DNA of 64,000 nt from Nocardia sp. NBC_01329 (GTDB taxonomy: Bacteria; Actinomycetota; Actinomycetes; Mycobacteriales; Mycobacteriaceae): NCBI RefSeq assembly GCF_035956715.1, contig NZ_CP108381.1, positions 2,914,001 to 2,978,000 of the forward strand. The letters are read 5' to 3'. The notes under the pieces were generated by a model that saw only the letters and a list, made by a program, of their open reading frames with translations, was not told where the DNA came from and made no database searches. Of this stretch, positions 1 to 7,923 are shown one piece after another. Each line of letters starts with the position of its first letter. Within the stretch, counting starts at the first letter, position 1. Both the position numbers and the translations under genes were made by a program.

Positions 1-275
1 CCGACGAACCCTTCGACGATATCGGCCAGCCGGTCGAACGAGTACCGGAAATCCGCTGGGGCCGTCGTATTTCCGAAGCCAGGGTAATCGGGCGCGATGA
101 GACGGTAACGATCGCCGAGGGCATCGGTCAACCGCCGGAACTGGTGGGATCCGGAGGGGAAGCCGTGCAACAGCAGCAGGGTCGGCGCGCCTGCGCGAAC
201 CGGCACGGACTCGCGATAGAAGACCTCCACGCCGTCGATGTCGACGCGATCGTGGTGAACAACGGGCAGACCCAT
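1..275 (-). CDS. alpha/beta hydrolase, 3' part cut by window edge
   Basis: The first 91 codons of an alpha/beta-fold hydrolase are visible; the rest lies left of the window. Seen: an ATG at 275 and an [11 protein letters not shown] segment near residue 37 (the oxyanion-hole loop of this superfamily), followed by APDYPGFG. The nucleophile elbow and catalytic His are outside, so the substrate cannot be named; the N-terminus resembles haloalkane dehalogenase/epoxide hydrolase-like enzymes. It is divergent from the CGNR regulator at 363, and a palindrome in the 87-nt gap suggests shared control. Confidence 0.85.
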   Translation of the reverse strand, partial: MGLPVVHHDRVDIDGVEVFYRESVPVRAGAPTLLLLHGFPSGSHQFRRLTDALGDRYRLIAPDYPGFGNTTAPADFRYSFDRLADIVEGFV

Positions 276-307
276 GGCGGTAACACCCTTTCTTGCGACG
301 AAGATGC

Positions 308-332
308 ATTAGTTGATCAGACTCCAACTAAT
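308..332. promoter_or_regulatory. palindromic candidate operator between hydrolase and CGNR regulator
   Basis: Perfect 8-bp inverted repeat, ATTAGTTG at 308-315 and CAACTAAT at 325-332, with a 9-nt spacer, in the gap between two divergent genes. The AT-rich dyad stands out from the GC-rich surroundings. That it binds the adjacent CGNR protein, or a TetR-type protein encoded elsewhere, is an inference. Confidence 0.5.
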
Positions 333-362
333 ACGTCAAATGACTCATGTAGCATTAGCCTC

Positions 363-941
363 ATGAGTGAGGCCCCGCTGATCGGCGAGCCACTGGCCCT
401 GGACCTGGTCAACACCCGCCCAGCCGACGACGATCTACTGAGCACCCCCGATCAGCTCGCCGAGTGGCTGCGAAGTCAGGCCGACCGGTTACCCGAACGA
501 GGTCCGGCCCACCCGACCGCCGACGATCTCGACCAGGTCCGCCGGATCCGCACACACCTCACAGCCGTATTCGAGGCGCTGCTGCACGACCGGCGCCCAC
601 CCGCGGCCGCGCTCCGCGGATTGAACAATGCCCAATCCGCGGCGCCCGCCATCCGACATCTGGAATGGACGGGCAACACACTCACAGCCGACGCCCGGCG
701 CCCCGGATCCGCCGGTGCCCGGCTGGCCGCCGCCCTGGCCGAATCGGCTGCGGAACTGCTCGCCGATCCGTCGATCACCCGTCTCAAACAGTGCGAGGCA
801 CAGGACTGCGTCCTCCTGTTCCTCCCCGCCCATCCCCGCCGGCGCTGGTGCTCAGCGCAACGCTGCGGCAACCGCGTCCGGGTGGCGCGCTACTACGACC
901 GCCACAAAAAGGCATCGAACCCTGGAACTGCCACAGGCTGA
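363..941 (+). CDS. CGNR zinc-finger / ABATE-domain regulator
   Basis: A 192-residue protein of the CGNR zinc-ribbon family. The N-terminal part (GEPLALDLVNTRP from about residue 7) is the ABATE stress-response domain. The C-terminal 144-180 region has four cysteines in C-x4-C and C-x4-C pairs ending in the diagnostic CGNR followed by a basic stretch (RVRVARYYDRHKK), a predicted DNA-binding zinc ribbon. The ATG at 363 is chosen because family members begin just before the LDLVNT motif; in-frame codons further upstream do not look coding. It is probably the local regulator of the divergent hydrolase. Confidence 0.85.
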   Translation: MSEAPLIGEPLALDLVNTRPADDDLLSTPDQLAEWLRSQADRLPERGPAHPTADDLDQVRRIRTHLTAVFEALLHDRRPPAAALRGLNNAQSAAPAIRHLEWTGNTLTADARRPGSAGARLAAALAESAAELLADPSITRLKQCEAQDCVLLFLPAHPRRRWCSAQRCGNRVRVARYYDRHKKASNPGTATG

Positions 942-1125
942 GTTCATATCGTCCACACACGCGCGCCCGTGCCGGCGAAGGCCCAGACCGCCCGCCCTCG
1001 GACAGGCGATATCGCGTACGCGAATTTCGCCCTCCAGCACAATGCTGGGATCGGCGGCGTGACCGTGGTCACGCGGTATGTGGACAGCGGCTCCACGCCT
1101 ACCGGTGAATCGCCGAACTCTCAGG

Positions 1126-1239
1126 TCACCGGTTGCGCACCCGCACGAGGGTGCGTGGTGCCGCAGCGGCCATATGGCTCGATATCACCATGGAAATGAG
1201 CACCGCGAAACCGGCGGCAGCCGTCGCAAAGACCATCAT
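1126..1239 (-). CDS. 37-residue single-pass membrane peptide
   Basis: A short ORF with a strong Shine-Dalgarno sequence (GAGGAGG, 1244-1250) a few bases before tandem ATG codons. The predicted peptide begins MMVFATAAAGFAVLISMVI, one hydrophobic segment of about 20 residues, then a basic tail (RTLVRVRNR). No family is recognised. The well-placed ribosome site and the membrane-helix-plus-basic-tail pattern support expression; the size makes a chance ORF possible. It sits alone between the CGNR gene and a MerR gene. Confidence 0.45.
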   Translation of the reverse strand: MMVFATAAAGFAVLISMVISSHMAAAAPRTLVRVRNR

Positions 1240-1413
1240 TGGGAACCTCCTCGTATCGCTTCGGTGTCCACCTTGCCCGGTGAACCTGGCAATATGCTGT
1301 GCGCCGCTCGGTAACGCCGTGTGTACTCAGCGGCAATCGGGGATCCCCTCACTGTTGCCGAAGGTCACCAGCGCCCGCCGGCCACCGCATCCAGCAGTGC
1401 GAACCCGGCCGCG

Positions 1414-2106
1414 CTACTGCGTCCGCAGCAGCATGTGCAGCGCGGCAGCAGCCTCGAACAAGGCCGCGCAGCGGGTATCGATACCGGCGTCCCGTTCTGC
1501 CAGAGCTCGCGCGATCCCGTCCCATCCTCCGGCGTCACGCAGCCACGGGATCAGCTCCCGTAACGACTCGATACCGTATCCGGCGAGGCGGAGTTGATGA
1601 ACCAGCCGCGCGATCCGCACATCACCGGGGGTGTACCGGCGGGCCGATCGCCCGGCACGATGCGGCACGACCAATCCCGCCGCGTCCCAGTGCCGCAGGG
1701 TCGAGGCCCGGACCCCGAGGGCACGGGCCAGTTCGGAGATGCTCATGGCATCCGCCGGACGGATATCGCCGACGGGCTCGTCGGCGATGGCCCGAGCCGC
1801 GTCCCGCGCGTACTCGACATCCCGGCGTTCCCGGTCCAGCCGGGCGTGCGCACGATTCAACAACACGAACAACCGGGTGGGGCCCTGCTCCCGCGCCTCG
1901 CGCAGAATCCGCTTGGCCGCCACCGGGCCGGTGCCCGCCGCCAGCGCCCGGTAGGCGCGCACCGACCACACGTGAGCGTCGCCGTAGACGCGGTAACCGC
2001 TGGGCGTACGAGGCACGGGAGGGAGAACGCCGTCGCGCTCGAGATTGCGCACTTGCTGTACCGAGTAGCCGGTGCGGCGGGCGATATCAGCGGTCCGCAA
2101 CTCCAC
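1414..2106 (-). CDS. MerR-family regulator with two MerR-type helix-turn-helix domains
   Basis: About 230 residues. A MerR-type HTH occupies residues 1-70 (TADIARRTGYSVQQVRNLER, then GYRVYGDAH), followed by a helical linker and a second MerR-type HTH from about residue 121 (MSISELARALGVRASTLRHW ... RRYTPGDVRIARLV). Typical MerR proteins carry one such domain and dimerise; a tandem arrangement is a less common actinobacterial type. The GTG at 2106 puts the first HTH at the N-terminus; longer versions would overlap the divergent gene at 2188. The dyad at 2165-2186 is its likely operator. No effector domain is recognisable. Confidence 0.8.
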   Translation of the reverse strand: MELRTADIARRTGYSVQQVRNLERDGVLPPVPRTPSGYRVYGDAHVWSVRAYRALAAGTGPVAAKRILREAREQGPTRLFVLLNRAHARLDRERRDVEYARDAARAIADEPVGDIRPADAMSISELARALGVRASTLRHWDAAGLVVPHRAGRSARRYTPGDVRIARLVHQLRLAGYGIESLRELIPWLRDAGGWDGIARALAERDAGIDTRCAALFEAAAALHMLLRTQ

Positions 2107-2164
2107 CCGGTTGCGACTTTTTGCCCTTGGATCCTGCCAGTACTCGCCATAAGTCTCCACAAGC

Positions 2165-2186
2165 ACTTCAATGTAACGCTTGAAGT
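2165..2186. promoter_or_regulatory. MerR-type dyad operator
   Basis: ACTTCAA (2165-2171) and TTGAAGT (2180-2186) form a perfect inverted repeat with an 8-nt centre, the size and shape of MerR-family operators. It lies between the MerR gene and the divergent DUF6194 gene and ends one base before the latter's ATG, so that transcript would be leaderless or start further upstream. Binding by the adjacent regulator is inferred. Confidence 0.6.
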
Positions 2187-2187
2187 C

Positions 2188-2664
2188 ATGAACATCGACG
2201 AGATCACGGAATTCCTCGGCGCCCTCGACAATGTGCTGACCCTGCAACCCGGCCCCGGCGACGGCACCCCCGAACTGGCGTGGGGTGACAAGTTCTTCTA
2301 CTACGCCCCGGACGGCGAGATCCCGGCCGGCCAGCCCTTCGCCACGGTCGTTGTCAAGGACTACCCGGACGACGAACGATCCCGGCTCGACCGGCCGGGC
2401 GCCTTCCGCGTGAACATCCACGCCGGTACGGAGTTGTTCACCACCTGGACCGGACGCGCGCCGCGCGATCCGGAACCCGCGGATACGGATCCGAGCGTGA
2501 CCGATACCGTGATCGCTCATCCCGTATACGGAAAAGCCGGCTGGCTGGCCGTGGTGGAACCGGGCCTACGGACCGAGGAGCCGCTCCGGGAGCTTCTGCG
2601 GATCGCGCACGACCGCGCACGCTCCCGCGCACAGCGACGCGCCGCCCACGATCATGCGGGGTAG
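2188..2664 (+). CDS. DUF6194 family protein
   Basis: A 158-residue soluble protein without signal peptide or membrane segment. The pattern MNIDEITEFL, then WGDKFFYYAPDGE and PFATVVVKDYPDDE, fits the actinobacterial DUF6194 family as I remember it, whose biochemical role is unknown. There is no Shine-Dalgarno before the ATG at 2188; instead a MerR-type operator abuts it, suggesting leaderless translation. The divergent double-domain MerR gene is probably its regulator, so it may respond to a small-molecule stress. Confidence 0.75.
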   Translation: MNIDEITEFLGALDNVLTLQPGPGDGTPELAWGDKFFYYAPDGEIPAGQPFATVVVKDYPDDERSRLDRPGAFRVNIHAGTELFTTWTGRAPRDPEPADTDPSVTDTVIAHPVYGKAGWLAVVEPGLRTEEPLRELLRIAHDRARSRAQRRAAHDHAG

Positions 2665-2698
2665 AACCGGCCGCCGGCGCGGCAGCCTATAAGGGATG

Positions 2699-2730
2699 CG
2701 CCGGTGCCCGCGCACGCGCAGGCACCGGCG
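2699..2730. terminator. candidate bidirectional terminator hairpin
   Basis: Inverted repeat CGCCGGTGCC (2699-2708) and GGCACCGGCG (2721-2730) with a 12-nt loop, in the 78-nt gap between the convergent DUF6194 gene and the coiled-coil membrane protein gene. No T-run follows, which is common for actinobacterial hairpin terminators. Confidence 0.55.
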
Positions 2731-2742
2731 GCCGGGAGTGCC

Positions 2743-3105
2743 CTAACCCGGGCTCTTCCCGTCCGGATCGATTTCGTCGGCGCGCTCGAACTCGTGATTC
2801 AGCTCGTCGCGAGACGTCGCCGCCGCACTGCGATGTGCGGCTGCCTGTTGCTGCAAGCCCGCCGCCCGGGCTTTCTTCGCATCGGCTTCGGCCGCTGCCG
2901 CCCGGGCCTCGGCCGCGGTCTCCTCGGCGAGCGCTTCACGCTGCCCCACCCGGTGTGCGCGTCCGGCGGCCTCGTCGCGAATTCGCTCCGCCTCGATGCG
3001 TCGGTGCTCCCGGGTCTTTTTCGTCGTAATCCAGATCAGGGCGGCAATGATCAGGACAACGACAACCGCGACCACAATAATCGCGACAATTGTGCTGGTT
3101 GCCAT
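2743..3105 (-). CDS. single-pass membrane protein with charged coiled-coil tail
   Basis: 120 residues. An N-terminal hydrophobic helix (about residues 4-27, IVAIIVVAVVVVLIIAALIW) is followed by a long Ala/Glu/Arg-rich helix (about 30-105) of predicted coiled-coil character. Proteins of this plan are frequent in Nocardia and Rhodococcus beside small stress proteins; no biochemical role is known to me. It lies just downstream of the DUF6131 gene in the same direction and may be cotranscribed with it. Confidence 0.7.
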   Translation of the reverse strand: MATSTIVAIIVVAVVVVLIIAALIWITTKKTREHRRIEAERIRDEAAGRAHRVGQREALAEETAAEARAAAAEADAKKARAAGLQQQAAAHRSAAATSRDELNHEFERADEIDPDGKSPG

Positions 3106-3203
3106 TTCTTCTCCTCATCTCGGTGTTTATTCGTCGACGGCGTCGATCGACGGCTGCCATCGGCCGATGACAGCCGCGGTTACGCCACGTGCGCCCGGCG
3201 GGG

Positions 3204-3359
3204 TCAGTAGTAGTGGCGGCGCCCGCCGACCGCGCGGCCCATCGACCCCAATGCGAACAGCACCAACCCGATAACGAGAAGGACGATTCCGATAACCCAC
3301 AGAATCTGGATATCGAATATGAATCCGACGACGAGCAAGATAATTCCGAGGATGATCAT
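3204..3359 (-). CDS. DUF6131-type small membrane protein
   Basis: A 51-residue protein with two closely spaced hydrophobic segments (MIILGIILLVVGFIFDIQIL and WVIGIVLLVIGLVLFALG) and a short basic tail GRAVGGRRHYY. The sequence and the ending match the small actinobacterial DUF6131 family, predicted two-helix membrane hairpins often found near stress-related genes. Function unknown. The coiled-coil membrane gene lies about 100 bases downstream in the same direction. Confidence 0.75.
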   Translation of the reverse strand: MIILGIILLVVGFIFDIQILWVIGIVLLVIGLVLFALGSMGRAVGGRRHYY

Positions 3360-3655
3360 GAGAAAACCTGAATTCTTCAGTGGGAATCACGGGACCTGAG
3401 ATCCCGGTCAATCCCTACGGTCCGTGCCCACAGCGATACGGTCCCGACCGGCCGAGTACCGCGCCATAGTCGGCCACGGCATCGGCGCTGCCCATAATGC
3501 CCACTACACCCATCACCAGTTGTAACGAGCTCGACCTTGCAGATTTCCAGTACACGCCTGGCTCCTGGCAAAGTCAATGTCGTGCGGCTGCGCCGCCGGT
3601 CGGCAAGACAGGCATTTTATCTTTCCCGGGATAACGATTTGTTGCGGGGAGAAAG
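3360..3655. other. intergenic stretch without a convincing gene
   Basis: About 300 bases between two minus-strand genes. Short ORFs exist (for example a 32-codon one near 3420-3520) but have no good ribosome site or recognisable composition. It probably holds the promoter of the DUF6131 gene and the 3' region of the CsbD-like gene. Confidence 0.4.
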
Positions 3656-3904
3656 CTACTGGTCCCGGCCCTGGTGCGAACGCTGCCGCGCTTCGTCCAC
3701 ATCGGCTTCCGCGCGCGCCTTCTCGGCCTCGGCCTCCTTCTGCGCGACCTCTCGCTGCGCCTCCCCCTTGTCCTGCTGAGCGATACCTTCATCACGCAGA
3801 TCGTCGTTGCCCGAAACAACGCCCCCGATTTCCTTGGCCTTGCCCTTCACTCCTTCGGCAAGGCCCTCCAGGCCTTCGCGAGGACCACTCTGCTTTTCGG
3901 CCAC
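3656..3904 (-). CDS. CsbD-like stress protein (microaggregate-binding-protein type)
   Basis: 82 residues, highly charged and probably largely helical. The N-terminal half (GLEGLAEGVKGKAKEIGGVV) has the amphipathic repeat of CsbD-like general stress proteins; the C-terminal half is an Ala/Glu/Lys/Arg helix. Actinobacterial relatives are annotated as microaggregate-binding protein 1. The GTG at 3904 is chosen because GGAGG stands 8 nt upstream; the frame stays open to 4111, but that extension has no recognisable domain. It forms a run of small stress-type genes with the two upstream-numbered membrane proteins. Confidence 0.75.
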   Translation of the reverse strand: MAEKQSGPREGLEGLAEGVKGKAKEIGGVVSGNDDLRDEGIAQQDKGEAQREVAQKEAEAEKARAEADVDEARQRSHQGRDQ

Positions 3905-4171
3905 GATAATTACCTCCGACCTATCGGTTGTGGTGGACTTCAGCCGACTACCCAGCAGCCGCGGATCCAATCCGAGCCCCGGTCGGCTCGATATCGCATA
4001 CCGGGCGGGATCGCCGATCGAGGGGTCAGCTCCTAACCGCTCCTCTCCGACGGCCACGGATGCCACGCCCGACAACCTGTCCGACAGAGCCCGCGTAGTG
4101 GCATCGTCCATGGTGCCCTCGACCCGGACCGGCTGCTCCCGCGGTCGACTACGAATCGGGGTGCATCGTGA

Positions 4172-4615
4172 TCACGTCACCGGTCGAGGCTGGGATTGAC
4201 GCCAGTATCTCCACCTCGACAGAGTCGCTCCGCTGATGTCGACCGGTAGCGGCGCCACCTGACTGGTGTTGTCCATCCGCAGCGTCAATTGTGGCTGCTT
4301 TCGCCGACCGTGGGTGAGGCATCGCCACACGCCGTAACCGATGTAGTACTTGCCCGATCCCGTGGTGAATGCCTCCTGGATGAGCTGATGCTCACCGACG
4401 ACCAGAAGGTTCTCCGATCTCAGCTGCCCGACGTCGGACAGCAGCGGATAGGTCGCCGCCCGGTAGCCCGCTCTGGCGGGGCGGCGGATAGGAAGCCCCC
4501 TGAGCGTGGCGTCTTCTGCTCGTGCACGAGGAAGATGACCGCGACCGGGTGTCGGCTGCGCTCCCGGCGATCCGAGCCATATACGTAATGCCCAGGTACG
4601 CAGCGTTATCGACAA
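4172..4615 (-). CDS. unassigned ORF, possibly a degraded gene
   Basis: An open frame of 147 codons whose second half (GQLRSENLLVVGEHQLIQEA followed by FTTGSGKYYIGYGVWRCLTH) looks like real protein, while the first half is arginine/proline-rich and looks like a shadow frame. A different frame starting at 4619 begins MIVDNAAYLGITYMAR. The change of character between frames suggests a frameshifted or truncated gene. I recognise no family. The 267 bases to its right-hand neighbour (3905-4171) hold no convincing gene. Confidence 0.25.
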   Translation of the reverse strand: MSITLRTWALRIWLGSPGAQPTPGRGHLPRARAEDATLRGLPIRRPARAGYRAATYPLLSDVGQLRSENLLVVGEHQLIQEAFTTGSGKYYIGYGVWRCLTHGRRKQPQLTLRMDNTSQVAPLPVDISGATLSRWRYWRQSQPRPVT

Positions 4616-4768
4616 TCATTCTCCAACAGCGCTTCTCGAGACCGAACAGGCCGGAAGAAGGTCGATGAGCCCGTCATTCTCCGCCCGAGCGCTACGCCTG
4701 CCGGGTGACGCCGCGCCGCAGCTCTCGCTGAGGACCGTATTCTGCTCCGACACGGGGAGGCCGGGCCT

Positions 4769-5583
4769 TCAACGGAGTATGAGGTCGACCTGCCGCTGAG
4801 CGCAGATCTCCGCGATGTCCTCGAAGAACGCTCCTGCTCCCGGACACTCCGCTCCGCCGAGGGATGTCCTGGCCGTATCGGATGCGGTCCAGACGAGGGT
4901 AAAGGTGGTGTTGCGCCGAACCGGCCGCGCATGCAGTCGTCCAGTGCGTCGAGGTTCCAGCCGAAGTATCCGCCCGGACCGTTCACCGCTTCGCCGATCG
5001 CGCAGTAGAAGCTGTCCTCGTCGACGATGTATCGGCCGTCGAGCTCGTAGCGTTTGCCCGGTGGGTCGTCCGGCCGAGGTCGGTACGCACGACGGTGCAG
5101 GGCCACCGACAGCCATGCCCGCCGAGCTGCCGGACCGAGCGGCCGCCACATTCCGTTCGGAGTGGGGCGACCGGAGCGGAACAGTCCCCAGGGCCACTCC
5201 GCCTCGGGCGAGAGCTCGTCGCAGACCAAACTCACCGTGACATCGGATAGTTCCGGATCGGCCGGGCTCGGTTCTACCTGTTCGACGGTGACTTCATTGA
5301 CGAAGTAGCGGGCCATGCACTGCCCGGCTGAATCCAGAAAGTCGAAACAGGCGTTGCCGACAGCTGCGCGCCGCGTACCCAGGTGCTCGACACCGCGGCG
5401 CAGGTTTCCCTGTGGTGCGCATCCGAGGAGTTCGACCCGCCGCGATCCCTTGGCCTCCGGCTCGGACGAACCCGGCGCGAACAAACCCGCCGCATCGCGT
5501 GTGTAACCCCAGAGTTCATCGTCGTCGTCGCCGATCAGCCGGTATCTCACCGTCGGTACCGCGTGCACGCCGAATGCTCCCAT
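4769..5583 (-). pseudogene. barstar-domain protein with one frameshift
   Basis: From the ATG at 5583 the frame encodes an unknown N-terminal region, then a barstar (barnase inhibitor) domain: YELDGRYIVDEDSFYCAIGE followed by GYFGWNLDALDDCMRGRFG. It leaves frame near 4905-4912 (CCACCTTTACC). Restoring one base there joins the domain to TFTLVWTASD ... FFEDIAEICAQRQVDLILR in the next frame, ending at 4769. That gives a complete, plausible barstar end of roughly the usual length. Barstar relatives inhibit ribonuclease toxins; this may be an immunity-type gene, now broken, or the frameshift may be a sequencing error. The start overlaps no neighbour; the divergent gene begins at 5732. Confidence 0.75.
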
Positions 5584-5731
5584 CAGTGTTCGCCCATCGT
5601 CCGGGGCCCTGCCCAACGCACCGGGGCAGGAATCATCGACCGATTCACCATATATCCCGATAGCAGTCCGTATGCCGCGATAGCGTCGGCCGGCCGCACA
5701 GGCGGGAGCGCTGGGATGGTTCGATAAGTCG

Positions 5732-6469
5732 ATGTCGCATGGTCTCGATCCGGAAACCGTCGCTTTGTTGGCCGAGCTGTCCACCAGCGGAACGGATACG
5801 ACGGTATGGACGGAGTTGTGGAACGAGCTCTACCACCAATACGACAGCAGCGTGGCGTGCGCGGCCCTGCCCGAACTCGCTGCCATCGCCGGCGCCGGTA
5901 CCTCGCACGATCGCTTCGAAGCTGTTTCGCTCGCGGGGGCACTGCTCGCGGCAGCCGATCCCTATACTGCAGAGATCCGCGAACGATACGTCGACGACAT
6001 CGCTGCCTTACGCACCGAGGTGCTGTCCGAACTAGCGGAAAGCAGCCCCGAAGAGGATCACGAGCCGGACACCTTCCTCTATCGGGTCCAAGCGATGCTG
6101 GCCTTCGAGGACGCGACAGCGTGGTCGCTGAGGCTGGCAGAGCTGCTCGAAGAACAATTCGAGATCGAATGCCCGATCTGCTGGGCAGCGATGACCCTCC
6201 ACCTCGACGGTCCCGGTTTCTTCACCTGCACAAGCGGTTTCCCCCTCGACACCGTTACCAAGCGACCGGTGGCTGCGGCAGATCCCGACCAGCTGACCGG
6301 TCTCGGTGACCGTCTCTACCGGACCGCCGGCGCCGGGCGACAGCGCGTGATCGCCCGGCAACTCACATTTCTGTTCGGTCGCGCCACCTGCACCGAAGGC
6401 GACCACGAGTTCATACCCGCCGCCGCTGTCGAGAAGGCAGCGTGGTCCAGTTCCGTCCCCGATTTCTGA
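5732..6469 (+). CDS. hypothetical protein with a CPxC-type metal-knuckle candidate
   Basis: 245 residues, acidic, mostly helical in its first two thirds (alanine/glutamate-rich repeats such as ALPELAAIAGAGTSHDRFEA resemble alpha-solenoid repeats). Around residues 148-165 it has IECPICWAAM and, about 20 residues on, FFTCTSGFP, which could form a small zinc site. No signal peptide. I do not recognise a family. It is divergent from the broken barstar gene, and similar proteins often occur among immunity-type genes, but that link is only positional. Confidence 0.65.
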   Translation: MSHGLDPETVALLAELSTSGTDTTVWTELWNELYHQYDSSVACAALPELAAIAGAGTSHDRFEAVSLAGALLAAADPYTAEIRERYVDDIAALRTEVLSELAESSPEEDHEPDTFLYRVQAMLAFEDATAWSLRLAELLEEQFEIECPICWAAMTLHLDGPGFFTCTSGFPLDTVTKRPVAAADPDQLTGLGDRLYRTAGAGRQRVIARQLTFLFGRATCTEGDHEFIPAAAVEKAAWSSSVPDF

Positions 6470-6642
6470 AGCCCTCCCGCGCTACCTGAATGATCTGAGC
6501 ATCTTCGGGTTGAAGATCCCCGAGGAGTACGGTCGGCCGAGGCAATGTCGCCGCCCCGCGCATCGGCGAGAACTACCGGTTGATCGCGGCGGTCCCGGTG
6601 CGTTTGTTCCTGTTCGACAGGTTGACCGCGCACCAGCGCATC

Positions 6643-7635
6643 TCAGCAATCGATCTCATAGCGGTACCACTGTCGAGGGTTGCCATCCTCATAGAGCCAC
6701 AGTGTTGCGTCCCGCCCGATCTTCCCCCGAGCCCAGCACCTCGGTGGCCGGCCACCGGGCAGGACCAGCGTCTGTCTGTCGGTTTCGGTGATCACCGCGT
6801 CCCGTCGACAAGCTCGACGGATCTGCCACTCGATCGTGTCGCCATGCCGGTGCTGATCCAGGAATGCGAGCGTGGATCCCGACACCGCCAGGCCGTAGCA
6901 TCGAGTGACCGGATTCGGTGTAATCGATAGGACCCCGCTCGCATCGAGCTCCACCAACGGGAAGTCGGTATAGGGGCAGGCATAGACGTTGGTTCGACCC
7001 ACGTTAACTGCATAACAGTCGCACCATACAACACGGTCGCCGGTGTGGTCGGGTGCGAGCCAGGGGGTGGCCAGGGGGTTGTCCCAGCGAGCCAGGCCGA
7101 CCAGGAAGCGATAGGAGCGCGTGCCGTCCGGATTGTGCGACCAGTAGCCGGCTTCGTCGAAGTAGCTGATCCAGATCCGCCCGTCGGGGTCGGTCAGCAG
7201 TTGTTCGATGCCGTCACCCGCATAGAAAGCCCCGACCTGGTTTCCGTCGCCATCGAAGAGCTTCACGTTGAGGGTCAACGTCAGCTCTTCCGCGGGCACC
7301 GGATCCAGATACGAGTCGTTGTCGGTATGTGCTGGAGGAACCCGTGCGGCACCCACGATGACCCCGTCGCCGAAGGTGTCGATCTCGTCGAACAGTTGAT
7401 CCAGCCCACGCAACGGAATCTCGTGAGCATCAGCGCGGTCGCAGACAACAGCGAGTGCGTCGTAGGGCCGCATGGGACGACGCCGATGCTGCTGCGCCGA
7501 CGGCCCGCCGCCGGCCGGATCGACGAGTAGAACCACCAGTCGGCCGCGGTAGTCGATCGACGAGGCAAGTACTTCGAATCGTGCGTAGCGCTCCGGAAGT
7601 GTTGCGTGGAGCGTGAGATGGCGGTTACCGGCCAT
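6643..7635 (-). CDS. hypothetical protein, beta-propeller-like
   Basis: 330 residues, no signal peptide or membrane helix. Several blocks with aromatic/glycine-rich strands (DPDGRIWISYFDEAGYW, GLAVSGSTLAFLDQHRHGD, GRDATLWLYEDGNPRQWYRY) recur at intervals and suggest a beta-propeller or repeat-sheet fold; proteins of this type are common in Streptomyces and relatives without assigned function. The ATG at 7635 lies 12 nt from a 9-bp inverted repeat (7647-7677) that could be an operator or a 5' hairpin. The gene converges on 5732-6469; the 170-nt gap between them contains nothing recognisable. Confidence 0.7.
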   Translation of the reverse strand: MAGNRHLTLHATLPERYARFEVLASSIDYRGRLVVLLVDPAGGGPSAQQHRRRPMRPYDALAVVCDRADAHEIPLRGLDQLFDEIDTFGDGVIVGAARVPPAHTDNDSYLDPVPAEELTLTLNVKLFDGDGNQVGAFYAGDGIEQLLTDPDGRIWISYFDEAGYWSHNPDGTRSYRFLVGLARWDNPLATPWLAPDHTGDRVVWCDCYAVNVGRTNVYACPYTDFPLVELDASGVLSITPNPVTRCYGLAVSGSTLAFLDQHRHGDTIEWQIRRACRRDAVITETDRQTLVLPGGRPPRCWARGKIGRDATLWLYEDGNPRQWYRYEIDC

Positions 7636-7646
7636 GAGCCTTTCGA

Positions 7647-7677
7647 GTTGTCATGTACTCGATCATGGCATGACAAC
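7647..7677. promoter_or_regulatory. inverted repeat upstream of the 330-residue gene
   Basis: GTTGTCATG (7647-7655) and CATGACAAC (7669-7677) are perfect 9-bp arms around 13 nt, just 5' of the minus-strand start at 7635. It could be an operator or a leader hairpin. Confidence 0.4.
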
Positions 7678-7808
7678 CAACCCGGTTCCCGCCTTCGGGA
7701 ATTCAACACCCCCAAGTAGTCGAGGACCCCCCTCGACGCCCCGAGCCGCCCAACAGCCCGCCTCAAGTGGCATGTACGGTTTCAGGCCCTAACCTAATAC
7801 CCCCATGC

Positions 7809-7837
7809 CCAATTCCGTTGCAAGGTGCCGGAATTGG
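7809..7837. repeat. hairpin in the left part of the IS1380-type remnant
   Basis: CCAATTCCG (7809-7817) and CGGAATTGG (7829-7837) are perfect 9-bp arms around 11 nt. It lies upstream of the transposase fragment and probably belongs to the element or its insertion junction. The element's terminal repeats themselves are not resolved. Confidence 0.35.
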
Positions 7838-7923
7838 CGAAACCGTGCTTTGAACTGCAATAATCCGGCTTGTCCAAGGTCGAATCGCGCAGTTTCAGGA
7901 GCACATTTTCGCTGGGCGAGTCT

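Noticed and set aside
144..362. In-frame upstream extension of the CGNR gene
   Set aside because: It overlaps the divergent hydrolase and lacks domain similarity; the ATG at 363 fits the family.
3420..3520. 32-codon minus-strand ORF (MGVVGIMGSADAV...)
   Set aside because: No good ribosome site, no recognisable composition or conservation evidence.
3905..4111. N-terminal extension of the CsbD-like protein
   Set aside because: The GTG at 3904 has an ideal ribosome site and the extension has no recognised domain.
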